DNA from: Ramazzottius varieornatus
Taxonomy: Eukaryota > Tardigrada > Eutardigrada > Parachela > Ramazzottiidae
Direction of reading: 5' to 3'
Length of the DNA: 64,000 nt
Assembly (NCBI GenBank): GCA_001949185.1
Contig: BDGG01000003.1
Coordinates: 2,959,158 to 3,023,157 of the forward strand
Below are positions 46,901-58,306 of this stretch, piece by piece. Under the pieces are notes generated by a model. That model had not been told where the DNA came from, did no database searches, and was given only the letters and a program-made list of their open reading frames with translations. Positions within the stretch are counted from its first letter, which is position 1. Each line of letters opens with the position of its first letter. Made by a program: the position numbers and the translations under genes.

Positions 46901-49642
46901 CAAGGTCCACTGGAAGTACATGATCATCGATGAGGGACATCGCATGAAGAACCATCACTGCAAGCTGACACAGATCTTGAACACTTACTACATCTCCCCA
47001 CACCGGTTACTTCTGACGGGCACTCCGCTGCAGAACAAACTGCCTGAACTGTGGGCTTTGCTGAACTTCCTTTTACCGAGTATATTCAAGTCGGTCACCA
47101 CGTTCGAGCAGTGGTTTAATGCTCCCTTCGCCACTACTGGTAACTTTTGTCCCAACGTTCGCGTTAGCGTTTGCCTGCATGTCATGGTTTGACATTGCCG
47201 CATTGGGTGTCACAGTGTTGAAAGCATGACTGTTGCCATTAACTTTGAATCGGGTTTATCTTTTACTGTTTTTATCTGGATCCGTTCAGTACTAACTCCG
47301 GGTATACCTTCGTAGGTGAGAAAGTTGAATTGAACGAAGAAGAGACCATCCTGATCATTCGTCGCCTCCACAAAGTTCTTCGGCCGTTCTTGTTACGTCG
47401 GCTGAAGAAGGAAGTCGAATCGCAACTTCCAGACAAGGTGGAGTACCTCATCAAGTGCGACATGTCGGCTCTCCAGCGCATCATCTACCGGCACATGCAA
47501 CAGCGAGGTGTCATACTGACTGATGGTTCCGAAAGTAACAAGAAAGGCAAGGGAGGTGCGAAAACCCTTATGAACACCATCGTTCAACTCCGAAAGATCT
47601 GCAACCACCCCTTCATGTTCGACCAGATCGAATCGGCCATGGCTGAACATATGGGTCTTCCGTCCGACACCATCATCACAGGTAAGACTAAAGCTTCGTA
47701 GTTAGCCTGTCTATTCGACTTTTCGTGACCGCTAGTCTGAAATAATTTGGACCATAATGTTATTGAGAATGTTTGAGATGTCGCCAAATAACTTATGTCA
47801 GTGTTGCACGTACCTGCATACTCGAATGCTATGGGATGCACATGGGTGTGAAGTTTGCAGGTGCGTAGAATGAGGGATCAATGTTGTAACTGGACAATTT
47901 GGTTGTTATTGTAGGTCCGACAATTTTCCGAGCTGCCGGCAAGTTTGAGATGCTCGAAAAGATTCTTCCAAAGCTTCACGCGACTGGTCATCGGGTCTTA
48001 ATTTTCTGTCAGATGACACAGTTGATGACCATCATGGAAGATTACTTCAACTGGCGTCAGTACCGTTACCTTCGTTTAGATGGTACAACCAAGGCTGACG
48101 ACCGTGGTCAGTTGTTGGCAGAGTTCAATGCGAAGGACTCTGAGATATTCATCTTCATGTTGAGTACTCGCGCTGGCGGTTTAGGCCTGAACCTTCAAAC
48201 AGCCGACACAGTTATCATCTTCGACTCTGACTGGAACCCACATCAAGACATGCAGGCACAAGACAGGGCTCATCGTATAGGGCAGAAGAATGAAGTAAGG
48301 GTCTTGAGGTTGATGACGATCAACTCTGTTGAAGAGAAGATTTTGGCTGCGGCGAAATATAAACTGAACATGGATGAGAAAGTTATCCAAGCTGGAATGT
48401 TCGATCAGAAGTCGACGCTGAATGAACGCCAACAGTTCCTTCAAGCTATCTTGACGCAAGATAACGACGAGGAAGAAGAAGCGGCAGTACCGGATGACGA
48501 GACTATTAACCAGTTCCTGGCTCGAAGCGAAGAGGAGTTCGAGGTAGTTTTTTGTAACGGTTCTCTTCTGATCAGATTTCAGTTGTGTTTCTTTTTAGAT
48601 CTTCCAAAAGATGGATATCCAAAGGGTGCAAGAACTGCACAACCTAAAGGTGGGACATCTCCCGCAGCTGATGGGAGAGAATGAACTGCCTTCCTTCTTG
48701 CTGAAGAACGACGCGGAGATCGAAAAGCTGACGGCTGATCCTGATGACGACAAGGAGTTCGGGCGTGGTTCACGATCTCATAGAGATGTAGACTACTCGG
48801 ACGGCATGACGGAGAAACAGTGGTTGAAGATGGTGGACGAAGGAGATGTCGATGGCTTGGAAGAAGCGAAGACTAGCCGCAAACGGAAAGCCCGAAGCGT
48901 AAGCGTAGTCTTCCGGTCTTTCATGTAGCTACGTATACGAATGCCGCAGTAGTAATACGGTGTGACGTATGTAGGTGTGATGTTCACACACCTGCATACC
49001 TTGGTTTCATAGTATTGCTGCGGTGTAACGTATGTAGGTGTGTGACGACATCAGCAGCTGTTTGCTGATCTTCCAATCAGCGCATGTCATCAATATCTAA
49101 CAAATTTTGATGACTTTATCTTGCAGGTTATGGGTGTGGACGGACAAGTTGAACCACAGGAAGATGGGGAAGCGATGCAGCCTTCCACGTCCAGTGGGAA
49201 AAAAGCTCGCAAGGCAGAAAAGCAACCGAAGAAGCCGGCCGGTCCGGCTGAAGTTCTCCAGGACATCCAGAAGATCTACGACGTCCTGATCAGTTACGAA
49301 GACATGGAAGGACGCCTAATAGCTGGGGCCTTCATCGAACTCCCAACCCGGAAAGAACTGCCAGAGTACTACAAGATCATCCGTCGACCTCTGGATTTCA
49401 ACCGCCTAGAGAAGTACATCAAGGACAAGAAGTACCAGTCAATGCATGACTTTGAGAAAGACGTAATGCTGATGTGTAAGAACGCCCAGACTTTTAATCA
49501 AGATGGTTCTCAAATCTTTGAGGATAGTCGTGTCATTGCTGAGTTGTTTAAGGAAGCTAAACGGCAGTTGGATGCAGGGGAAAACGACATTTTTGTCGAA
49601 CCAGGCTCCATTGTTTTGCCGCCGACTGTTGCGCAGGCTTGA
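43966..49642 (+). CDS. brm: Brahma/SMARCA2-4 SWI/SNF chromatin-remodelling ATPase
   Basis: Catalytic subunit of the BAF/PBAF complex. Twelve phase-consistent exons: 43966-44226, 44312-44531, 44602-44761, 44824-45130, 45212-45385, 45589-46195, 46367-46590, 46764-47139, 47316-47681, 47915-48543, 48599-48898 and 49127-49642. They give 1379 residues, shorter than human (about 1600) mainly in the N-terminal Pro/Gln region. Order: QLQ-like segment ([20 protein letters not shown]), HSA helix ([20 protein letters not shown]), BRK-like segment ([20 protein letters not shown]), SNF2 ATPase with Walker [14 protein letters not shown] box and [11 protein letters not shown], helicase C with [15 protein letters not shown] and [11 protein letters not shown], SnAC region, then a bromodomain ([28 protein letters not shown]). 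Introns 6 and 7 each contain a foldback element, and introns 9 and 11 hold small palindromes. A further 5' exon cannot be excluded. Confidence 0.97.
46210..46340. repeat. Foldback element copy 14 (brm intron 6)
   Basis: Outer ends GGGACTTCGGCAAACAAACT and AGTTTGGTTGCCGAGCTGTC. Core CAAACGGCGCATTCCTCAAG and ACGTTCGCCACTTGGAAAAA. Fills most of the 171-bp intron. Confidence 0.85.
46600..46728. repeat. Foldback element copy 15 (brm intron 7)
   Basis: TTTTACCAAGTGACGCACGT (from about 46636) faces GTGTGCGCCGCTTGAAAAAC. Right end GAGTTTGTTTTCCCAAGTCC. Fills most of the 173-bp intron. Confidence 0.85.
47810..47868. repeat. Small palindromic element, CACCTGCATAC family (d)
   Basis: GTACCTGCATACTCGAATG and TTTGCAGGTGCGTAG are inverted within brm intron 9. 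Confidence 0.6.
48965..49045. repeat. Small palindromic element, CACCTGCATAC family (e)
   Basis: ACGTATGTAGGTGTG occurs twice in direct orientation (48965 and 49027), with the inverted ACACACCTGCATACC between them, inside brm intron 11. Confidence 0.7.
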
Positions 49643-50141
49643 GTATATTTATCTCACAGTGGGATTTCTTGTTTTTCATTTTTGTCCTGATATTTTCCTC
49701 CGAATTCGTTCTCGTGGGTCCATTCACATTTTCATAGCGCCATGGTTTTGTTTTGTGCTGTGCTGTGGTGGGCACCTGTGACTTGCTTCTTGCTTTTTTA
49801 ACTTCATTGTTTCCATTATAACTGTGAGTTCCCGAATAATGATATGGAACCTACAGTATAGTTCGTGACACATTTCTATTCATGAGCGTTTAACAGACGC
49901 TGATTTTCTCTCTGAAGAGGTTCTGCACGCTTCGGGTGTCAGTTTACTGTCTATTTGAGAAATAAACAACAACGAAGTGTTGTTTATTCTCCATGCCGGC
50001 TCGCTCGTAATGACGAGCAACCGAACAGTGTTGTCATAACACAGTACTAGTTATGTTGTAGGTGAGTCCTACGGCACCAGGATTCCCTCTTATGCCCGTG
50101 AACGGTCGATTTCATCAAAACACTTAAGGCAGTGGAACGAA
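49643..50141. other. 3' flank of brm
   Basis: T-rich and likely transcribed as the brm 3' untranslated region at its left end. An AATAAACAACAACG motif near 49960 may serve as polyadenylation signal. No gene seen. Confidence 0.4.
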
Positions 50142-50276
50142 ATGCCTATACCAAAACGGCGGATGAGCTTCAAGAAAGCCATTGGAATGGTTCCCGCCGA
50201 CTCCACCGAGATAGTCTTGGAGGAGGATCTCCATGGACGGAACGTCATCACTTCGGCCTCTTCTACCGTTGGTTAA
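50142..50276 (+). CDS. Short open frame or first exon, unrecognised
   Basis: ATG at 50142 opens 44 codons with protein-like composition (MPIPKRRMSFKKAIGMVPAD, then STEIVLEEDLHGRNV). It either stops at 50274-50276 or splices at TTG|GTTAAC just before. The basic start followed by an acidic stretch looks coding, but no partner exon or family is identified. Confidence 0.3.
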   Translation: MPIPKRRMSFKKAIGMVPADSTEIVLEEDLHGRNVITSASSTVG

Positions 50277-50616
50277 CGAACCGAATGCGTTTGCTTAATT
50301 TATTCAGCTCATGCGTCATGCGATAATTAGCTCATTGTCGACAGCCTCAACGAGTTCAACTTTGATGGAACACGTACATGTGAACCTACAGTAGGTTCCC
50401 GTGTGTCCCAGTCATTCAAATCATACGCTGTACCAACTCTACGAACGTCCGGGCTGGTCGAAGTAACGCTCAGAGTAGGACTTGCTGTGTTCTTGATGGT
50501 CGTTTCCTGAGGCTCGCTTGCTTTTCGAGGACCTGGAGCTCAGTCAGAAGGTGCATATTTCTAGCGACTATCGGCACACAAGGCTTGACTTGTGGAGCCC
50601 GCTCTTCCAGCAGTAC

Positions 50617-51090
50617 TTTGTACAGAGCCTAAAAGTCTCATCCGGGCTCTTCGTTGGAATGTTTGGTTCTCTGTGCGAGTCTTCATACAGCATGTCAGCC
50701 AGGAGGTTTTCGTCTGGCGGTTCTAACAGGAAGTTCACTAACACTGGTCACGCTTCCGCCTAGCTGTACAAGGGTCGATACTCTTTGCTCGTCAACTTCT
50801 AAATTTCAGTGCTTCCCGGACATACGTTTCTTTCTATGGACGAGCTTGAGTTCTGATTTTGACTACTCCGCGTTTCCTTCCGAACCAATGCGGTCAACTT
50901 TCGCAAATTATTTTCTGTGTAAACTGATCGAAATTGATCAGATAATCGCGTGGACCAACAGTTGGAAGCTCTTAGCGTGAAGGTTGCCTTCTTTTTGCAA
51001 GAGGATTAACTCGGCACGCTGCCATTTTGGTAGTCGGCGGATCCAGTCCGCTTGGACTTTCTCGATGTTGTAGTGGGTCGCGTGTTTTCT
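50617..51090 (-). other. Coding-like minus-strand fragments
   Basis: Two open segments have protein-like composition. One is 50617-50737 (NFLLEPPDENLLADMLYEDS, bounded by TGTTAG| and |GTACTG). The other lies near 50950-51090 (VQADWIRRLPKWQRAELILL). They may be C-terminal exons of the WD-repeat gene to the right, but I cannot join them in frame. Confidence 0.25.
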
Positions 51091-51345
51091 GGTTCCAGAT
51101 TGGTATATACTTCCGCGTCTCGGTACGTGTACCCAAGCAGGAGAATGGCACCCCAGAAAGAGGAACTTGTCGCACCGGAAGTCAGGTCTGTTGTGGTTCC
51201 GCAGGTCGAGATGAGTTACTCCGACTGCCCAATAACTTTCTCTTCCCTAAGAACATCATACAAAAACCATCGTACGTTTTTTCGAGGATTCATGAAGCTT
51301 CTGGACAATCCGCCCTTTTTTTCGTGGTTTCCGAGTTCACCTTAC

Positions 51346-51858
51346 AGTCTTCGCTGCCTGCATCCGAGCGGCATGACCAGCCAAAGCTGGTCCGAAGGGC
51401 TTGTATCGACGCAAAGCCGGAAAATGTCGCGGGTCGAACTCGTGACGATGATCGGGAGGCTTCAGCTTGTTAGCCCATTCGCATATGAACCACACTTTTA
51501 CATAGCCTAAAACACAGATAGATGTTGGAAATGGACCGTAAGTTTGATGGATGGCTCAAGTACCTAGGCTGTCGGCAGTGAAGAGAAGCTCGTTGTGGTC
51601 GTCGGCACAGCAATGCAAGACGTAACTTCCGATCGAATGTCCAGCATGGAACAAGCTCTTCAAGCCGCCACCAGCAAGACACGTTGACCATCCTCGGGTG
51701 AATCCATCTGCCGAATTCGTCAACAAGGTCGCTACACTCGCATCCTCCCTTTCTCGTCTATCCAACAGGACCATGCAAGTGACCGCATCCCGCGTTGGTG
51801 GCGACACCGGATGGATTGTAAAGCTGGGCTCTTTGTTGTCGAAGTTGTCATCCCGTAC
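51346..51858 (-). CDS. WD-repeat protein fragment (WDR49/WDR64-like)
   Basis: Exons 51564-51858 and 51346-51506 join in phase across a GT-AG intron of 57 bp. The product reads TRDAVTCMVLLDR ... ATLLTNSADGFTRGWS, then SYVLHCCADDHNELLFTADS and LGYVKVWFICEWANKL. These are two WD-repeat units with the beta-strand endings GWS and VKVW. The GGGL spacer and the ADSLGYVKVW turn resemble WDR49/WDR64-type proteins. No start or stop is assigned. The upstream acceptor (ACTAAG) overlaps on the other strand an acceptor-like site of the open frame at 51864, so one of the two models must be wrong at that point. It may be a truncated gene. Confidence 0.5.
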
Positions 51859-51863
51859 CTTAG

Positions 51864-52016
51864 TCATCCGCCGGCCTGCTTGGTCTCCGCGCCATCAAGA
51901 AGATGTTCGACGATTCGAACCAGCGTCTGCTGGCCCAGTTCCGAAAGGAGATGGAGGACCATAATACACGCAAGGCCAAAGAAGAACAGGAGAATCGTCG
52001 CAAAAACCCTGAGTAA
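51864..52016 (+). CDS. Charged helical open frame, possible exon
   Basis: From a CTTAG acceptor the frame reads SSAGLLGLRAIKKMFDDSNQ, then RLLAQFRKEMEDHNTRKAKE, ending in EQENRRKNPE and a stop at 52014-52016. A donor (CCTGA|GTAAGA) lies just before the stop, so it may be an internal exon. The heptad-like charged pattern is typical of real coiled-coil coding sequence. The family is unknown and no upstream exon is established. Confidence 0.35.
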   Translation, partial: SSAGLLGLRAIKKMFDDSNQRLLAQFRKEMEDHNTRKAKEEQENRRKNPE

Positions 52017-53009
52017 GATCTTTCTCAAACAGGTTAAAATCTTGATGCTCTAACGAATGATTGCTGCATAACTTTGCAGCACCATGTGTCTTTGTCCTTT
52101 GTGTTTGTATCATATCAATGTGATTCATGGAGAGATTGGTGTGATGAATTTTTATAATCGTGGATAGTGTTGTTTCGACTCATATTATCATTAAAATTAG
52201 TGATTGACGATTATTGTGATCAATGGTTGGAACTTGCGGTTATTCGGCAATAGGATGAAGTGGAGATCTTGTAATACTCCGGTGGTTCTTTGCGTGTGGA
52301 AAGTTGAAATGTTGAATGTAGGCACCTGCTTTAAGTTGGATGATGGTATACCAGTTGGGCGCACGAATGGAGTGAAGATCCTGAAGGAAAATTCGACGGA
52401 AGGAAAGATTCTGCAGCATAGAGGACTATGAGTTGGTTGCAGCTAATTTGTACTAAATTTGATTGGAAAGTCTAGACTGCTGACGCATGTCCTTAAGTCG
52501 CTTCACGTGTTGCCATCAGCACCCCAAACAGTATAAACGAAATGAGAGCACAATGCTCGATGTGTCCCTCGAAAGAATTTCTTGCCAGACGGTTAATCTA
52601 GCAAGGAAGGAAGGAGCAGGTGCAGCAAATGAACCTGACCAAGTCCTGTTGGACGTTCGGCCTGCATAACCAAGTGGAACAGTGGTCGGAACAGCCGCCA
52701 AGCTTGAGCCGATGAAACGACACCCGTCAAGATCACCTACGAGCAAACATATTATCCTGACGAAGCAGACACTCTCCTTCTGTCTCCTTTAATTCCGAGT
52801 GCGAAGCTCCAAAGATGAAGGCAAGGTCAGATTACCAGTTCAAATTAGTGAACAGATGCAGCCGGCTTTGAAATCTGTCTTTGTAAATTAATTTTACTGA
52901 CGCTAAACGAGCATCGATTTCTGTCATCAGTCGCCTTCGCCCTTAGAACGTAGAAATGCTGTGGTCGCTAACATCATCGCGCCGCAGAAACCAACTTTTG
53001 GAATTTGAG

Positions 53010-53130
53010 GGCTGGGCACAAAACGGACAAGGTTGATTCTTCTAGTGGCGCACGCTATCACTGGTATCGGCTAGAAGAATGCGCCACTTGGGTTAATGGT
53101 TTTGAACGTTTTGTTTGCCCGGCTCCCACT
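53010..53130. repeat. Foldback element copy 16
   Basis: AGGGCTGGGCACAAAACGG at the left and TTTTGTTTGCCCGGCTCCC at the right are outer arms. The core is TTCTAGTGGCGCACGC and AATGCGCCACTTGGGT. Confidence 0.9.
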
Positions 53131-53566
53131 TCTGGCACCGTACCGTTTAACTAAACGTAGTGACCGGTGCACGAACTTTCCCGAACACTTGCTCCGTGCA
53201 CGAACTCTGTCACGAACTTTGTTTCCGGGCACGAATCGATTGGTCTAGTTGCTGCTACAGTTGTACAAAGGCTATGGATGCTAAACACGAACTTCCTGAT
53301 ATAGATTTTCGAGAAGCCGTTTGCCTCGTCAATCTATCTCTCCGAACATGAAAAGGGTCATACTTTTGCTTCGTATGAAGAACAGAAACAAGCGAGTGCA
53401 CTTTCAGTATTGTTTCGAAGCGGAAAGCATACGTACTCGACGGCGCGGCGATTCTATCGAATTCAATGGGACTGGCAGGTTGCGCAGGAATACGTGGAAA
53501 ATCGGAAGTTCTTGTAGACCTTCTCCCGATTTTTTCGGATTTTCTCTGATTTCCCGGTGTTTTTGG

Positions 53567-53660
53567 TCATGTCGTATGTCAGGTCATGTTACTTGCCATA
53601 TCATGCCGCGAAAGGCGTGGCCTGTCATGCTGTATGATATGACATGACATGACACGACAC
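53567..53660. repeat. TGACATG-rich imperfect hairpin
   Basis: GGTCATGTCGTATGTCAGGT at the left opposes ATGATATGACATGACATGAC at the right. The right arm is a short CATGA repeat. A related ATGACATGACATGG occurs at about 41494-41507. Confidence 0.55.
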
Positions 53661-55540
53661 AATATGTGAGCGGTTCCAATCTACCACAGCTTGATTTTTG
53701 ATTGATCGGCAAATTGGGTAGCTACCCAATTTGCCGACCTGCTGTTCCGCCTCTGTACACTTTGTTTTCTTCCGGGCTTCTACCAGTGGTCAGCCCAGCA
53801 AGATCAGTGGAATCGCCATAGCGTCACAATCAACCAACGAATCAATGACAAATAACGGTACGTCATTGGCCATGGTCACAAGGTTCGCTCCCTCGTACAC
53901 ATCAAAAGTCTGTTTAAATTTCTGGACTCATTGAGGCAAGTCATTTCTTTCGAATTATGCGAGTGCTGCGCAGCGAATTCAGCGAATTTTCGAATTTTGC
54001 GAATTTTGATGGTCGTAATTCCTGTCCGAACGACAGGATACTTCTCACAGGTACATCAAAAGTGTGATACCTCTCGAGCGTGTGATACCAGCAGCAGCGA
54101 TTCGGGAATAAACGCCGTCAGCGCGTATATGCGGACAAGCTTTGTAAGCCGTCGTCCATGGCGTGGACAAACGAAAATGAAAGCTGCGTCGAACCCTTAT
54201 CAGCATTTACAGCCATTCTTCCCAGCCAAGTCGTTAACACCTTCCTGAGCAATCCAGTCTAAAGTCGGCCAAGCGTACAGTTAACTTCCTCAAAACAATT
54301 TCCACCAGAGCAACCGACACGAACGACCTCCTCTCCTTCGCTTTCTTCCATCTACCACTGAAAACTTTTCCGCCTTTACCAAGCCAACACGGCTCTCATT
54401 GGCTCTCAACAAACTTTTTACATCGTACACTCAACACCACTTCGTCGTACTGCCTTTCCGCGTACGCCACTCGTTCCAGCAACAGACAACGCAAACCAAC
54501 GCAAGAACCCTCCTTAATATTCTGCTCAACGGCTCGAACATATTCTCTCAACAGGAGTCCATCCCCCACTAAACCCCTCATTACAAACCCTTGTGAGAAT
54601 CTCTAACATGGCACAGCAACCCGGAATTGAACGGAGTAATTTAGGCTGAGAGCCACCATAACTTAGCAGTCGCCCCACTCTCTGCCAGTCCCGAAATACA
54701 AGGGTCATTTCCACCTGCTCCTCGCATCACACCCGGCAAAAAGAAGCAACATCTGTAGAAGCTGGAGTACCTAAGAATGCAGTGTTCAAAACATCAGAGC
54801 GGTGAAATTCCTCAGCCTTGCAGCAAGAAGGGGCAATTTAGCGCAGAACCCGAAGCACGAAACAATGATTGAGCATCTTCACAAACTCGTACTCCTTCAT
54901 ACTTTTCTCCAGTGATACGAATAAAATCTGAATGGCAGGATTTCGTTTTCTGACCTCGACAGAGCGTGTTCATTGCTTGTGGAAACTCAAGGTCGTGCCC
55001 AAGTTCGTGCACGTAGCCTCGATCCTAACTAAATTTTTTGATTTGGTCCAGTAGCTGCTTTTGGACTTTGGAATTGACCATTTCTTTCGGATCTTCAGAA
55101 TTGCGCTCATTTCGTTCTAATGGATAGGAAAGATAACTCAGCAATGGGAGAAAAGTAGGAAATGAAACAAGTTTATCTGCAACAGTTCAGCTGGTGCACC
55201 TGTCGCGAAAAAGGCACAGTTCATCTAGGCAAAGAATGCAACTAAGACATGCTTTGAATGAAAGGATAGGAAAATGGTAAGCTTATCAAAGGGCGTGGTG
55301 GACGGTGTCCAGCCGGCGGTCATTTTAGCAGTGACTAGAAGGCTACTCTGCGGCAGTATGCAATACCACCGCTACTTGAAGAAAATGTCCAGACAGGTCG
55401 CGTGCGGCTAATTATCGGACACACATGCGCCTCAAACATAAACACAGACTCATTCAAGCGAAACGGACATCACAAAACCGGACATGGTATAATGGCAGAT
55501 CTAGAAATACTGTAGACTATAGCATAGGCAGTTATGGCTT

Positions 55541-57070
55541 TCAGACCAGGGTTCCTTCCACCTCACAACAGGACGTGGCTCCCGAGCTTCCCGGTCGACA
55601 ACTTCCATTTTGGTGCTTGTTGAGCAAAGACATGCGCGAAAAGGTTTTACTGCAAATTTGACACTTGTACTTCTTAATGTCAGCGTGCGTCTGCAGGTGT
55701 GCCCGCAGATTACTCCGGTCAGCAAAGGGGCGCATACACTGTGGACATTGGAAAGGCTTCTCTCCCGAATGCGTACGCATGTGTCCTGCAAAATAAAATT
55801 GGCTCTTAGATGTCTCACACTGGAGAAATGTCTTACATTTTCCAGAAGAGTTCATAGTATAGCCATGGTTTTGTAATTACACGGTCTGCACTACAATTAA
55901 TTCCCGATTGTTTGAGAACCTTTACGGTGAGAGGCTGATCGTGTTCTTCGCAATCAGGGATTTTTCTACGAATTTTTTTACTGATTGTTTATCATGGTCA
56001 ATTCTTCATTCAGATCTGCTTACCTTGTAGGAGCCAAGGGCGGCTGAACCTTCGGCCACAAACGGTGCACTGGTTGGGCAAAGTGTGGGTTCTCATATGC
56101 ATCTTCAAAGCTCCAATAGTCCCGTAAACCTTATCGCAAAACTTGCACTTGAAGGTTTGCTGATGAAGGACCATGCAGTAAAACTCCCTATGCTTCGTCA
56201 ATCCGGACATAGTCGAATAGCACTTCTTGCACTCGGGACATTGGTACCTCATCGTCGATTTTCTACTGGGTTTCTCATGGGTCTCCGACGGTTCCCCTTC
56301 TGTCCGCATCTCCTCATCTTCCACATCCTTGTCTTCCTCAATATGAAAGCTGACTTTCTTACAAGGATTACCCAGGATAGTGTCAATATCGAAGGCGGTG
56401 TTGGAAGACTTGGCTTTGGGCGTGGGACATCCGGAAGGCGAGTGGGGCGGCAGGTAGAAGGACGGGGCGTGGTATGGCCGGAACGCGGCGGGACCTGACG
56501 GGGACCAGTGTGAGGGTGCGCGACTGGTGCCACAAGTCAGGAACGCCGTGGTGGAAAATGGAGGGAAGTTATTGTTTATCCAGAGGGATTCCGGATGTTT
56601 GGTAGAGAGTGGCTGACGCTGGTACAAGTGAGCAGGAGGCAGAGTAGCCGTTGGTAAACCCACTGGAGGCCAGGGAGTATTGGGAGAGGGAAAGTAGGGA
56701 ATACTCGACGGACGGGATTTGTGTTCTTTCAAGGGCGTATCTGTCATGAAAAATATTCTGAATGTACAATTTGGTTTAGCAAAGATTTGAATTAAAGGCG
56801 GGCGAACAAGCTCGGAATGGCCGTTATCCAAGTGGCGCAAGCTTCGAGCAGGCAACAACGAGAACTGCGCCACTTGAGGTACAAGTGATAAAGCGATAAA
56901 ATATTTTCGGATTTTCCGGAAACAATTTTTGCACAACCTAGGAGATTCAAGGACTTGGCGGGCCAGGGCTTACCGGTTTTGGGAGGGAAGGCTAGTTCCA
57001 TGGCCGCGAGACTGGGACCTTCTGCAGCATGATGGAGCTTTTTTTTGAAAAGGCGGAAGGCATTCGGCAT
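55541..57070 (-). CDS. snail: Snail-family zinc-finger transcriptional repressor
   Basis: Exons 56974-57070, 56024-56740 and 55541-55785 give 352 residues. The N-terminus [11 protein letters not shown] has the position and spacing of the SNAG repressor motif (MPRSFLVKK in other Snail proteins). A Pro/Ser-rich middle follows. Five C-terminal zinc fingers match the Snail array: ZF1 [22 protein letters not shown]2 [22 protein letters not shown]3 [20 protein letters not shown] (split by an intron within WLLQ|G), ZF4 [20 protein letters not shown] and ZF5 [20 protein letters not shown], a C2HC finger ending NGSC. The family binds CAGGTG E-boxes in mesoderm, neural development and EMT-like processes. 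Intron one (56741-56973) contains foldback copy 17. The R-to-N change at SNAG position 3 is unusual. Confidence 0.95.
56810..56900. repeat. Foldback element copy 17 (snail intron 1)
   Basis: TATCCAAGTGGCGCAAGCTT and AACTGCGCCACTTGAGGTAC are inverted around an AGGCAACAACGAG loop. The outer arms are short or lost. Confidence 0.8.
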
Positions 57071-57659
57071 GGTGTATCAAAATCGGATCGGTACAAATGT
57101 TGGAAGTTAAAAAGTACGGGTGGTTCAATGAGATTTCATTCGGGCAGCCGCGATAAAGAAGAGAGATATTTGTCAGGTGCGGAATGAAACAGATTTCGAA
57201 TGAAAGTGAACTCTTGGGCTCGTTGAAGAAGGCATTTATAAGTAAGCGGATGCCTTGACATGTGCTGGTGGGGAACGCACAAGCTGGCCTTGCTCTCTCA
57301 CAGGAAGCCACGCCCTGTGCTTAGCGCTGACCGGTGGTCACTGGTGGCTCTTCTTCATCATTGGTACGAGTAGTCATTCGATCGCCACAATGAATTATCA
57401 AGCAATTGTCTTTGGCACGCGCTGAAAGGCGGCGATATTCAAATATCGTACAGCGAAGATTTGATACCCGCCTCTGACTGCAGATCTACCCCAAGCAGAT
57501 CTCGGCGGATGAACTTCCGAAAAGCTAACAGAGGCGTTCTTAAACTCTTCAAACGCGGGAGATTACCGTTCACAGCTTCACTTTAAAGAAATGTCCAAAA
57601 TATTGAAAGTTTCGGGGATCGATAGTCGGTACTTCCTGCTATGTTTATTTCAGATATCA

Positions 57660-57765
57660 GTTGGGAGCCCAACAAACAATCCAGTTCCTAACAAATGACA
57701 GGCGAAACTGCGCCACTTGAGGTGTGGACCATCCCGAGACTGTTTGTCGGCTTCCCTTATGTTAT
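57660..57765. repeat. Foldback element copy 18, left inner arm degraded
   Basis: Outer arms TGGGAGCCCAACAAACAA and CTGTTTGTCGGCTTCCC are clear. The right core ACTGCGCCACTTGAGG is intact, but the facing left core is lost. Confidence 0.7.
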
Positions 57766-58245
57766 TTTTTGCAAAATAGGCCTTTGCAAAATAGGCATGT
57801 TGTCTAAGACTTAGGCTTTCATTTAGGCCACACAGTTTTAAGAAGTGTCAACAGGTGCAGTCGCACTGGTCAGATGTTCCTGCTTGATGCGCACCCATCA
57901 TGGTCGGTGTCTGGGTGTCGATATCACCTGCTCGATTTCTAAAATGATACTTGAACCCAGAGATATACTTGAGAAGTGCGCCAGCCGGTTTACTTCGAGT
58001 GCCATAAGACAGTCCTGCTTCGTAACAGGAAAAATTCCATTCAAATTTCCATGGACCGCACCCAACCGTTTAGATAGCACTGTAACGGTATAAACACTGC
58101 CACCGAAAAACACTTGGCAAACTGGAAAGGCTTGTCATATCACACACAGGGCAGACAAGAGGATGTAAACATCTTCTCACTTGAGAGAAGAATTCGTTTT
58201 TTGAGCGTGAAAGCCAAACCAGAAATTTTAGCAGTCCGAGAGCCG

Positions 58246-58306
58246 CTCACATGCCTGCATACATTTGGTTGGTTCGAAAGCAAGAAATATCTGTATGTAG
58301 GTAGAT
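58246..58306. repeat. Small palindromic element, CACCTGCATAC family (f)
   Basis: ACATGCCTGCATACATTTGG and CTGTATGTAGGTAGATG are inverted. Confidence 0.6.

Larger units (their letters stand above)
52017..55540. other. Region without recognised genes
   Basis: Contains foldback copy 16 and a TGACATG-rich hairpin (53567-53660). A minus-strand frame at 54839-55014 includes YVHELGHDLEFP, but lacks the third zinc ligand of metalloproteases and was not accepted as a gene. Confidence 0.5.

Noticed and set aside
54839-55014. Minus-strand frame containing YVHELGH, resembling a zinc-metalloprotease active site
   Set aside because: The third zinc ligand expected six residues after the second His is Gln. 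The preceding frame is closed by a stop, no signal or other protease motif is found, and an HExxH match can arise by chance.
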